NCBI RefSeq assembly: GCF_002849895.1
Contig: NZ_CP018867.1
Span: 1,240,001 to 1,304,000 of the forward strand
Source: Companilactobacillus alimentarius DSM 20249
Lineage (GTDB): Bacteria > Bacillota > Bacilli > Lactobacillales > Lactobacillaceae
Length of the DNA: 64,000 nucleotides
Direction: 5' to 3'
A program made the position numbers and the translations under genes. Position 1 is the stretch's first letter. Each line of letters starts with the position of its first letter. The notes beneath the pieces were generated by a model that saw only the letters and a program-made list of their open reading frames with translations, did no database searches and was not told the DNA's origin. Positions 38,058 through 45,757 of the stretch are shown here, in pieces.

Positions 38058-39179
38058 TTAACGACGACGACGTCTTGTTGGTGTTCCACCGTTACCACCA
38101 TTATTATTATTTTTATTGTTGTTTCTCTTACCTAAGTAAATTCCTAATCCCAGAATAATTGCCAATGCAAGAATTCCTAATAGAATATATAACCAGAGGT
38201 AATTTGGCTTGATACCAGCTAATTTGTTGTACTTAGCAGCATCGTTATTAGTAATCGTGAAATCTTTATTTAAGACCCAGCTCTTGATTCCACCAGCAGT
38301 CTTATAAGTTAATTTCAGATGGTAATCACCAGATTGCAAGGCTTTCTTACCCCATGGAATACTTAAATCATAATTAGTTGTTGGCGCAATACTTTGTGAA
38401 TCATACAATTGCGTAATTTTGAAACTCTTGTCACCCTTCTTTGTGACAACTGCTTTAGCTGACAAACTTCCAGTATAAGAATTAGTTGAGTTATGAATAT
38501 TGGCTTTAACACCTTGTTTTTGACCCTTAGAAGTTGTAGTCAAATCAGGTTTAACAGTTCTAACTGAATATTTTGGTTGAACTGCTTCGGCACCCTTTTG
38601 ATGAATTTGAACAGGAATTGAATAACTGAACTTATTCTTAATCAAGTTACCATTTGATCCAACAGTACCCTTAGCCTTTTCCTTATAAGGAGCTACAGTG
38701 ACACCACCCATGATAGTACCGTCAAACTTCTTAGTTGGAATCGTCACATTCAATGTCAAAGTAGCCGAAGTATTCCCCGGTACTTTGAAAGTTGATTTCT
38801 TAGGCGAAATAGCATCCCTAGTTTGAATCTTCAATGATGGGTCAGTAACTTTCATACTATTATATGATAAAGCACCATTATCATTGGTATATGCTGTGGC
38901 AGCATAATAAATAAAATTACGCGTTGAACTAGCTTTATTGATCACTTGTAGCTTTATCTCTGTCTTTTGTCCAGGTGTCCCCGTAATATAATAACTTCCG
39001 TTATCAATATTAACGACATCATTACTCTTACCACTTGGAGCAATCGTATAATCTCCAGAAGTGGCAGCGGTAACATTCGTTACACCTAATAAGCTTAAAA
39101 ATAAGGCAAACATTAATGGCAACAAAAATGAAAACTTTGACTTAAATTTTAACATTTGAAACCTCCATAATAAAAACAC
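38058..39179 (-). CDS. DUF916/DUF3324 WxL-partner protein with Arg-rich tail
   Basis: 373 residues. Signal peptide within residues 1-38, DUF916 about 45-185 (GGVTVAPYKEKAKG), DUF3324 about 190-305 (SIAPTTNYDLSIPWGKK), then a helix (YLWLYILLGILALAIILGLGIYLG) and a tail rich in Asn, Gly and finally five Arg. First of three such genes after the WxL gene. The RRRRR end would sit in the cytoplasm. ATG at 39179 lacks a strong site; the internal ATG (MLKFKSKFS, 39155) after GGAGG is the likelier start. Confidence 0.88.
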   Translation of the reverse strand: MFLLWRFQMLKFKSKFSFLLPLMFALFLSLLGVTNVTAATSGDYTIAPSGKSNDVVNIDNGSYYITGTPGQKTEIKLQVINKASSTRNFIYYAATAYTNDNGALSYNSMKVTDPSLKIQTRDAISPKKSTFKVPGNTSATLTLNVTIPTKKFDGTIMGGVTVAPYKEKAKGTVGSNGNLIKNKFSYSIPVQIHQKGAEAVQPKYSVRTVKPDLTTTSKGQKQGVKANIHNSTNSYTGSLSAKAVVTKKGDKSFKITQLYDSQSIAPTTNYDLSIPWGKKALQSGDYHLKLTYKTAGGIKSWVLNKDFTITNNDAAKYNKLAGIKPNYLWLYILLGILALAIILGLGIYLGKRNNNKNNNNGGNGGTPTRRRRR

Positions 39180-39216
39180 CTATAAATGTATTAACCAGTT
39201 ATATTATAAAATAAAA

Positions 39217-39239
39217 ACCACTACTATTGTAGTAGTGGT
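39217..39239 (-). terminator. Terminator between WxL and DUF916 genes
   Basis: Perfect 10-base arms ACCACTACTA and TAGTAGTGGT, loop of three, then T-rich sequence on the minus strand. It would give more WxL protein than DUF916 protein. Confidence 0.8.
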
Positions 39240-39270
39240 CATTATTTTTAAATTTTTATTGCTTTATTAA

Positions 39271-40101
39271 TTAACCTTGAGAACCAGTATCAGTAGATAC
39301 AGGAACTGTCTTCAATGTCCATGTAACTGTAGCATTGTATGACTTTGAAGTACCTGTCTTAGCAGCTGATGCAGTATCATTCAAGTTCAACGTTGCATCT
39401 TCAGCATCTTTATTGAATGAAGCATTGATAGGACCTTCAGCATATGTACCTGCTGCTAAATTGATAACATTAGAGTCATCAGCGGAACCATTACCTTTGC
39501 TATCACCATTGATATGAGCTTCAGAAGTCTTAGCAACACCATTTGTTGAAACGTTTACACCTTTATCATTCAATAGTTTTGTTGGTGTCAAATTCAAAGT
39601 ATAAGCCTTAGCATCAGCAGTATCTGATGAGCCTTCTGGCATGAACTTAGTGATTGATGCATCAACTGTGAAACCAGGTGCACCTGTACGAGAATCTGTA
39701 ACTGTCAATTTGTCTTGACCTTGACTATCTGTTGCTGGGTTACCATTTGTATCGTTGTTGTCCAAGTTAACTGTTGTACCTTCGGCAGCGTTAGCAAATC
39801 CGAAATCAGGAACAGCATCCAATGTTAATAGACCTGATTGAACTGTAACGTTAGCATTTGATTGTGCACTTGCTTCACCATCGCCAGCACCTGTAGCTGA
39901 ATCATAGGCGATTGCTAATTTACTGTCTTCACCACCAAGTGGTCCTACATCTGTATCTTTAGCATATGAAACACTACCATCTGTTGTATTTGTCTTACCA
40001 CTTGAAGTAGCAGCTTGTGCTGTTACAGCTGGTGCTAAAGCTCCCAAAACGATTCCTGCTGTTGCTAGTGATCCTACTAAAACATTTTTAGATAATTTCA
40101 T
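39271..40101 (-). CDS. WxL-domain surface protein
   Basis: 276-residue exported protein. Signal peptide (residues 1-30, ending AQA). The WxL domain shows the first motif region GLLTLDAVPDFGF and the second, VTWTLKTVP, near the C-terminus; these domains bind the cell wall without covalent linkage. Low-complexity Ala/Asp/Gly/Asn content gives an acidic protein. ATG follows GGGAGGATAT. It is directly upstream of three DUF916 genes, the usual partners, and downstream of the small LPXTG-like protein gene. Confidence 0.93.
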   Translation of the reverse strand: MKLSKNVLVGSLATAGIVLGALAPAVTAQAATSSGKTNTTDGSVSYAKDTDVGPLGGEDSKLAIAYDSATGAGDGEASAQSNANVTVQSGLLTLDAVPDFGFANAAEGTTVNLDNNDTNGNPATDSQGQDKLTVTDSRTGAPGFTVDASITKFMPEGSSDTADAKAYTLNLTPTKLLNDKGVNVSTNGVAKTSEAHINGDSKGNGSADDSNVINLAAGTYAEGPINASFNKDAEDATLNLNDTASAAKTGTSKSYNATVTWTLKTVPVSTDTGSQG

Positions 40102-40225
40102 GATATATCCTCCCTGATATAGAAAATTATTTTTTGTTTTTGTCTTTCTTGATTACAATTAGATAATAACAAATTTTACGTTCCGTACATCTCATAATTT
40201 GTAAAACTTATTTATCTAAATTGAA

Positions 40226-40705
40226 TCATTTTGTTACCCTTGAAAACCGTAAAGATTTGAAGTCTTTCCGTAACTTCAATCCATAAAAAGCGAATAGACC
40301 AATCAAAATAGTGAATCCTAAAATGACTAATCCGGAATCATGTGCGTCACCCGTTTGTGGGTATGTTGACATGTTGTTGACACTGACCGAAGGGATATAA
40401 TCGGTATCCTTTTGCTTAGCCTGGGTCTGACTACCAGTACTGCTACCAGTGTTATCACCAACTAAGACGTTAGCATTGGTTGCTCCGCCGCTTCCACCTG
40501 AGGTTGTACTTTCAGATGTCTTAGCGACTACCGCAACGGGTGCTGATTTGTCAGCGCCACCTCCTGTCGTGCTGTCAGATCCAGCAATAACGTTGTTAAT
40601 GCTGAATCCTGCTACCACACCTAACAAAATAACGGCAATTGCGAAGAAACCGACTATTCGCTTTTTGACTGTGAGACTTTTAGTAGTTCTCAATCTTCTT
40701 TTCAT
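40226..40705 (-). CDS. Small sortase-type (YPQTG) surface protein
   Basis: 159 residues: basic start and signal helix (residues about 17-42), Ser/Gly/Thr-rich middle, then a sorting signal YPQTGD, hydrophobic helix (GLVILGFTILIGLFAFYGL) and a basic tail (KLRKDFKSL). YPQTG is a variant of LPXTG. Small LPXTG proteins are a standard part of WxL clusters (CscB/D type). It is the first gene of the operon. No sortase gene is in the window. Confidence 0.85.
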   Translation of the reverse strand: MKRRLRTTKSLTVKKRIVGFFAIAVILLGVVAGFSINNVIAGSDSTTGGGADKSAPVAVVAKTSESTTSGGSGGATNANVLVGDNTGSSTGSQTQAKQKDTDYIPSVSVNNMSTYPQTGDAHDSGLVILGFTILIGLFAFYGLKLRKDFKSLRFSRVTK

Positions 40706-40818
40706 ATAAAAAACCTCTCATCAAAAGTCAGTCTATTTTCTCCTTACAAGAAGTATAATACCATCCGTATACTAAAGACTTACTCCGAAATAATTAAGAA
40801 ATTCTTACAAAAAATGAA

Positions 40819-41331
40819 CTATTCTTGTAAAAGATAATATTTGACGATATTGCTACGCTCCGCAAATGGAAGCGCTTGGTCGGCACTATAAACATATTTA
40901 AATTTTAATTTTTTCAAAACAGTCTGTGGAACCTTATTATTCTCCTCAGTCGATGCCCAAATTTCTCTTAAATGAAGTTCTTTGAATCCATAATCAATAA
41001 TTAATCGAACAGATTCTGTCGCATATCCTTTTTGACGATACTTTTGGTCAATGACAAATCCGATCTCGCGCGTTTGCGACAATCCTGAATACTCACCACG
41101 ATGATTCATTTCAATAATTCCTATCATTATATTATTATTTTGGGTAGCAATAACATGAGCGTCTTTGCGTTGACGATATAATTCAAATAATTCATGAGCG
41201 GTTTGCTCGCTGTCGGTGTATTCTAAACCAGCTAGATCATGATTATTTTTGTCCTGTACCAATTCGAAGTATTGTGGAAAATCCGTTTCTTCAAAATCTC
41301 TTATTTTTATATCTTTTCCTATTAATAACAT
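40819..41331 (-). CDS. GNAT N-acetyltransferase (RimJ/RimL type)
   Basis: 170-residue acetyltransferase using acetyl-CoA. The GNAT fold is seen in IKIRDFEETDFPQYFELV at the start, the acetyl-CoA motif (IGFVIDQKYRQKGYATESVRLIIDYGF; the Q/R-x-x-G-x-A loop is QKGYA) and the NNKVPQTVLKKLKF helix. Could acetylate a protein N-terminus, an amino acid or an antibiotic; not decidable. Single gene between the WxL operon and divergent tpx. Confidence 0.88.
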   Translation of the reverse strand: MLLIGKDIKIRDFEETDFPQYFELVQDKNNHDLAGLEYTDSEQTAHELFELYRQRKDAHVIATQNNNIMIGIIEMNHRGEYSGLSQTREIGFVIDQKYRQKGYATESVRLIIDYGFKELHLREIWASTEENNKVPQTVLKKLKFKYVYSADQALPFAERSNIVKYYLLQE

Positions 41332-41434
41332 CCTCTGACCTCATAACAAAACAAATTTACAATCTAATTTCTAGGTTTTTGATTTTCAGTAACTTATAAT
41401 AACTCTAATGACAAAGATGAAAGGTGTGAATCAT

Positions 41435-41929
41435 ATGGATTTGGAATTTAAAGGACAAACCGTTTCAACAATTGGCACTCCTCTATCCGTGGGCGACAAT
41501 TTTCCTAACTTCACTGTTTTAAATAAGGATAATCAGGAGGTTCAACTTAAGGACCTTTTGGACAAGCCTCTATTAATCAGTGTTGTACCCAATATCAATA
41601 CTAGTGTTTGCAGCGTTCAAACTAAACACTTCAATGAAGAAGTCGATGGGCATTCTGCTATCAACTTTGTAACTATCTCAACTAATACTGTTGAAGAACA
41701 ATCAAAGTGGTGTGCTGCAGAAAATGTCAAGAACATGCAAATGCTATCTGATGTTAAACATGATTTCGGTGAGAAGTCTAATATCTGGATCAAAGATTTG
41801 GATATTCTAGCACGTTCAGTCTGGGTAGTTGATCCTAACGGTACGATAACCTATTCTGAAATTGTTCCTGTACAAACTGACGAACCTAGTTATGACAAAG
41901 TATTGGACCAAATTGACCAAATGAATTAA
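41435..41929 (+). CDS. tpx: Thiol peroxidase
   Basis: Atypical two-cysteine peroxiredoxin, reduces hydrogen and organic peroxides with thioredoxin. 164 residues from the ATG at 41435, which follows AAAGGTG; the longer frame from 41408 has no site and would exceed family length. Peroxidatic cysteine in NTSVCSVQT, resolving cysteine in SKWCAAE, C-terminal SEIVPVQTDEPSYD are all present. A terminator follows. Confidence 0.97.
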   Translation: MDLEFKGQTVSTIGTPLSVGDNFPNFTVLNKDNQEVQLKDLLDKPLLISVVPNINTSVCSVQTKHFNEEVDGHSAINFVTISTNTVEEQSKWCAAENVKNMQMLSDVKHDFGEKSNIWIKDLDILARSVWVVDPNGTITYSEIVPVQTDEPSYDKVLDQIDQMN

Positions 41930-42012
41930 AATTTATTTGGTCAATTCTGGTGTTTGTACAATTCCTATGCAAATACCGTGAATCATCCCTAATATTGATT
42001 TTTTAGTTAATA

Positions 42013-42040
42013 AAAGGCAGCCTGGTGGCTGTCTTTTTTT
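42013..42040 (+). terminator. Terminator after tpx
   Basis: AAGGCAGCC and GGCTGTCTT pair around TGGT, followed by seven T. Confidence 0.85.
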
Positions 42041-42098
42041 CGTTTTTGATTTTTACTACTGTAACTACTATATAAGATTAGTTACTTTTCGCTTCTTT

Positions 42099-42230
42099 GC
42101 TGCATCCTTACAGATTCTTTGTAGATACGGCCACAATTCTTTACTCATGCGCTTTCCTGCTACATCCTAAAAGGTTCTCTATAGATATAGCCGTAATTCT
42201 TTGTCCATACGCTCTCCTGCTGCATCCTAA
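42099..42230. repeat. 60-bp tandem repeat, two units plus a partial third
   Basis: Units start with GCTGCATCC or GCTACATCC at 42099, 42159 and 42219. Units one and two share most bases; the third diverges after about 15. The plus frame would give a 20-residue repeat, but there is no convincing ribosome site. It runs into the inverted repeat at 42233. Confidence 0.6.
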
Positions 42231-42232
42231 AC

Positions 42233-42346
42233 GGGCTCCGGACAACAGCTTCCTGTGCTTTGCTACAGAACCGCAACTATTCGCAAGTTCGGCGAATAAT
42301 TGTGGCTCTTAGGCAAATGCTCGGAAGCTCCCGTTGTCCTGCGCCC
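42233..42346. repeat. Long nested inverted repeat (about 114 bp)
   Basis: From the outside in: GGGC/GCCC, GGACAAC/GTTGTCC, AGCTTCC/GGAAGCT, CCGCAACTATTCGC with GCGAATAATTGTGG. It ends with CTCTTTTT on the plus strand, 5 bases before the convergent flavodoxin-like gene's stop, so it may act as terminator for that gene or a structured RNA. Confidence 0.6.
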
Positions 42347-42351
42347 TCTTT

Positions 42352-43113
42352 TTAACGACGTCTGTGTTTTACGAATGTCACGAAATGCAGGATACAGGCT
42401 AACAATACAAAGAATATTACGGTGAAGCTGATGTAATTCAACCAGAAATTACCGCTTACCCATGGTCTCAATGGTATTTGTATCCCCATTGTTATTAATG
42501 CCATTACGGCAATCATAAAGAATAACTGTATATATCTTTTCACGGTTGAATCATCCTTTCTCTTCTTCACGGAAATCTTCTTGGCATACTTCTGACACAG
42601 TTTCTTCTTATTATATGGAATTTCTTTCATACCAAAAGTTCCTGGTAAGACTATTTCTCCTACTTTAATCACTCCTGCGGCTGTCATTACACGGTCGATT
42701 GTCTTAAATGATTCGTCGGTTACTCCGGTAAGAAAATTTTCTAGTGGTGACACGTAACAAGAAGTGATGCTCAAATAATGTTTATTCTTAAATTGTCCTG
42801 GTATGGTATCCCCGTTTTCTTTGAAATAGACAAACTTTGGTCGCATGCAGTCGAAAAAGTTTTTTAAAACTCCTGTCAATTCTCGCCAATATGTTGGAGC
42901 TGCAAAGACCCAGACGTCACTTTCGCTCAGCTTTTGCGTTAAATCATCCAAAACTGGATTTTTTTCATGATACTTATGTGGTGTAATATCATAATTTTCT
43001 AAATATATCGTTTCTGTTTCTACATCACTATCGACATTTTCCAATACTTGATCAAGCATTTGCGCATTGAGGCCATGTTCTTGATGTGAGGCTAAGATTC
43101 CTAATATTTTCAT
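42352..43113 (-). CDS. Flavodoxin-fold NAD(P)H-dependent reductase with membrane tail
   Basis: 253 residues. Residues 1-185 are an NADPH-dependent FMN reductase/flavodoxin fold (ILGILASHQEHGLNAQML, VFAAPTYWRELTGVLKNFFDCM). The last 65 residues hold two transmembrane helices (IQLFFMIAVMALITMGIQIPL and WLNYISFTVIFFVLLACILHF), unusual for the family, so it is probably tethered to the membrane. ATG follows GGGGGG. Substrate unknown. Confidence 0.8.
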   Translation of the reverse strand: MKILGILASHQEHGLNAQMLDQVLENVDSDVETETIYLENYDITPHKYHEKNPVLDDLTQKLSESDVWVFAAPTYWRELTGVLKNFFDCMRPKFVYFKENGDTIPGQFKNKHYLSITSCYVSPLENFLTGVTDESFKTIDRVMTAAGVIKVGEIVLPGTFGMKEIPYNKKKLCQKYAKKISVKKRKDDSTVKRYIQLFFMIAVMALITMGIQIPLRPWVSGNFWLNYISFTVIFFVLLACILHFVTFVKHRRR

Positions 43114-43293
43114 AAGTACCCCCCTAAAGAGTTCTCACTACCTATAGCAAATATAATAAAGAAGGAAAGTAAAATCAAACGAAAGCTGTAATTTTATTTG
43201 TGACCATAAATTATCATAATTATAAGGTACAAAACACTAGCATTATTAAAAAATTGTTGCTACAGTATGATTAACTAAGGAGGTTTTGTGTAT

Positions 43294-43935
43294 ATGAAAG
43301 TTCTTATTATTGGTGCTCATGGTAAAGTGGGGCACCTATTAATTGGAGAGTTACAATCAAGAAACATTGAATTTGTTGCTGGATTGCGCAGTCAAGAACA
43401 AATCAAGGCCTACAACGAGAATAACATTGAAACACAATATATCGATCTCACTGCTTCACTTGATGATATTAAAAATTCAATTGAGGCTTCTGGAGCTGAT
43501 GTCATCGTCTTCTCTGCCGGTGCTGGTGGTAGTAGCGACGCCTTGACAATTGAGATTGACCTAGATGGTGCCATTAAGACAATGATGGTTGCTGAAGCAA
43601 TTGGAATCAAGCGTTATATCATGGTCAGTTCACTCTTCAGTGATAACCGTGACAAGTGGGACGCCAGTGGCATCAGACCATACATGACCGCTAAACATTA
43701 TGCCGACGATCATTTGCGTGGCACTAGCTTGGACTACACGATCATCCATCCCGGAGCCCTTACTAACGACGACGGAACCGGTAAAGTTAAATTGCTCGGA
43801 CCCAATGAGAGTGGCTCGATTCCACGTGTCGATGTCGCTAAAGCCTTGGCATTTATCATCCAAAATCCTAATACAATCGGTAAGGAATACACCTTCGCTA
43901 GCGGAGACCAACCTGCCGAAGACATTTTCAGTTAA
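43294..43935 (+). CDS. NAD(P)-binding atypical SDR (NAD(P)H-flavin reductase-like)
   Basis: 213 residues. N-terminal Rossmann motif GAHGKVGHLL, VFSAGAGGSS loop, IKRYIMVSSLF and a C-terminal AKALAFIIQNPNTIGKEYTFASGD match the extended/atypical short-chain dehydrogenase group (YwnB, BLVRB-like). Often annotated as oxidative stress or NmrA-like proteins. Start: ATG 10 bases after AGGAGG, or GTG at 43288; undecided. Confidence 0.85.
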   Translation: MKVLIIGAHGKVGHLLIGELQSRNIEFVAGLRSQEQIKAYNENNIETQYIDLTASLDDIKNSIEASGADVIVFSAGAGGSSDALTIEIDLDGAIKTMMVAEAIGIKRYIMVSSLFSDNRDKWDASGIRPYMTAKHYADDHLRGTSLDYTIIHPGALTNDDGTGKVKLLGPNESGSIPRVDVAKALAFIIQNPNTIGKEYTFASGDQPAEDIFS

Positions 43936-43949
43936 ATCTATTACTCAAT

Positions 43950-43995
43950 AAAGACACTTTTAGCAATCACGCTTGATTGTTCGAAGTGTCTTTTT
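43950..43995 (+). terminator. Terminator after the SDR gene
   Basis: AAAGACACTT with AAGTGTCTTT, inner CAATCA/TGATTG, then T-run. Confidence 0.8.
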
Positions 43996-44054
43996 GTTCG
44001 TGATTTATCCCTATATAACATTTTATAATATAAATTAATTTATCGTAATTATTT

Positions 44055-44100
44055 AAACACGAACTATATACAATATATAAACATAATTAATCGTGTTTTT
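44055..44100 (+). promoter_or_regulatory. Paired PurR-box-like sites upstream of the purine permease
   Basis: AAACACGAACTAT (44055-44067) agrees with the PurR box AWWWCCGAACWWT at 11 of 13 positions, and TCGTGTTTT (44091-44099) is a second half in opposite direction. Together they also form a weak hairpin. About 65-110 bases before the permease start. Confidence 0.4.
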
Positions 44101-44164
44101 CTTGCATTTATTTAAAAATTCTGTAATAATTTCTTAAGTAAAGAAAAACCTAGGGGGATTAATT

Positions 44165-45508
44165 GTGGAATCCACAAATAATGTAAATTTAAGTTTCATC
44201 GAAAAATTATTTCATCTCAAAGAAGCTCAGACGACTGTTCGTCGAGAGATTCTAGCAGGATTGACAACCTTTGTCTCAATGGCATATATTCTCTTCGTCA
44301 ATCCCCAAGTTTTAGGGGTCGCAGGGATGGACAAAGGAGCTGTCTTCACCGCTACAGCCCTTTCCGCTATTTTAGGGTCACTGCTTATGGCGTTATTAGC
44401 AAATTACCCTATTGCAATTGCTCCAGGTTTAGGTGACAACGCCTTTTTTACCTACTCTGTAGTTTTAGCTATGGGCATTCCTTGGCAAACGGCAATGGCT
44501 GGTGTTTTCATCTCCAGTATTCTCTTCTTAATCATCTCTGTAGTTAAATTACGTGAAATAGTCATTGATTCGATCCCGCACGATTTAAAACTCGCTATGG
44601 CATCAGGAATCGGTCTCTTCATTGCCTTTGTTGGTCTGCAAGGTGGCGGACTCGTTGTCAGCAGCAAATCAACTTTAGTAGCGATGGGATCATTGACAGT
44701 ACCTACTACCTGGCTTACCATATTTGGACTGATCGTAACTGGGTTATTGATGGCAAAGAAGGTTCCCGGATCAATTTTTATCGGAATGGTTCTGACTACG
44801 ATCTTAGGTTTAGTAACCAAACTTATTCCCTTGCCTCACCACATTGTTTCATCGATTCCTAGTATGAGGCCTACTTTTGGAGTTGGTATCGCTCACTTAC
44901 CTGATTTAGCTAATCCACAGCTTTGGGCAGTTGTCTTAGTCTTCTTATTAGTAGCTTTCTTTGATACTGCTGGTACTCTGATCGGCTTGGCTGAACAAGC
45001 TGGCTTCATGAAGAACAACAAGATGCCTCGAATCGGTAAAGCTTTGATGGCTGATTCCATTTCGATGTTTGGTGGCGCTGTTATGGGAACTACTCCTACA
45101 GCCGCCTATGTTGAATCGTCTGCCGGAATTGCTGTCGGTGGTCGGACTGGTTTAACATCCCTAGTTGTCAGCGTCATGTTTGCTTTAGCAATGTTCTTCT
45201 CTCCACTTTTGAGTATCGTTACTTCCAATATTACCGCACCTGTTTTAATCATTGTCGGTATCTTGATGGCTCAATCAATGAAACAAATTGACTGGAGTAA
45301 GTTTGAAATTGCCATGCCTGCCTTTTTAACTATCGTGGGTATGCCTCTAACTTACAACATCTCTTATGGATTTGCTTTCGGAATCCTCTTTTATCCTTTA
45401 ACAATGTGGGCCGCTGGACGAGGCAAAGAAGTTAAACCTGTGATGTATGTTCTCTTCGTTGTCTTTATCATCCTGCTCTACATTATTAATATTTTACCTA
45501 GCAAATAG
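44165..45508 (+). CDS. NCS2 purine permease (AzgA/PbuG type)
   Basis: Membrane transporter for hypoxanthine, guanine or adenine; 447 residues and about 13 helices. The N-terminal REILAGLTTFVSMAYILFVNP motif, APGLGDNAFFTYSVV, FFDTAGTLIGLAEQAG and TTPTAAYVESSAGIAVGGRTGLTSL are diagnostic of the AzgA-like branch. Start is GTG after GGGGGATTAATT. It has a candidate PurR box pair upstream and its own terminator. Confidence 0.92.
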   Translation: MESTNNVNLSFIEKLFHLKEAQTTVRREILAGLTTFVSMAYILFVNPQVLGVAGMDKGAVFTATALSAILGSLLMALLANYPIAIAPGLGDNAFFTYSVVLAMGIPWQTAMAGVFISSILFLIISVVKLREIVIDSIPHDLKLAMASGIGLFIAFVGLQGGGLVVSSKSTLVAMGSLTVPTTWLTIFGLIVTGLLMAKKVPGSIFIGMVLTTILGLVTKLIPLPHHIVSSIPSMRPTFGVGIAHLPDLANPQLWAVVLVFLLVAFFDTAGTLIGLAEQAGFMKNNKMPRIGKALMADSISMFGGAVMGTTPTAAYVESSAGIAVGGRTGLTSLVVSVMFALAMFFSPLLSIVTSNITAPVLIIVGILMAQSMKQIDWSKFEIAMPAFLTIVGMPLTYNISYGFAFGILFYPLTMWAAGRGKEVKPVMYVLFVVFIILLYIINILPSK

Positions 45509-45514
45509 TAAATC

Positions 45515-45555
45515 AAAAATAGACCATTCCTTAAAACAGGGATGGTCTATTTTTT
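45515..45555 (+). terminator. Terminator after the purine permease
   Basis: AAAAATAGACCAT(T)CC with GG(G)ATGGTCTATTTTT, strong hairpin with T-run. Confidence 0.85.
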
Positions 45556-45757
45556 AGCTCTATTCACCTAAATTCCTGATTTCATAATTGAAGAAATTAT
45601 TCTTTATATCTTTTTTTATACCAAATATGGTTGTATATAATGGATTTTGTCAAAATCTGTTAAATTAATTGTCTTATATAGATACATTTATAATTAAATA
45701 ACACTATATGATATATACATAATTACAAATATTAATCTTACTTGGGGTGGAAAGATT

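Noticed and set aside
42099..42230. CRISPR array from regularly spaced repeats
   Set aside because: The whole 60-bp unit is repeated with no unique spacers, only 2-3 units, and no cas genes.
44010..44160. Purine riboswitch before the purine permease
   Set aside because: The conserved loops and UAUA...UAC core are absent; only PurR-like boxes are seen.
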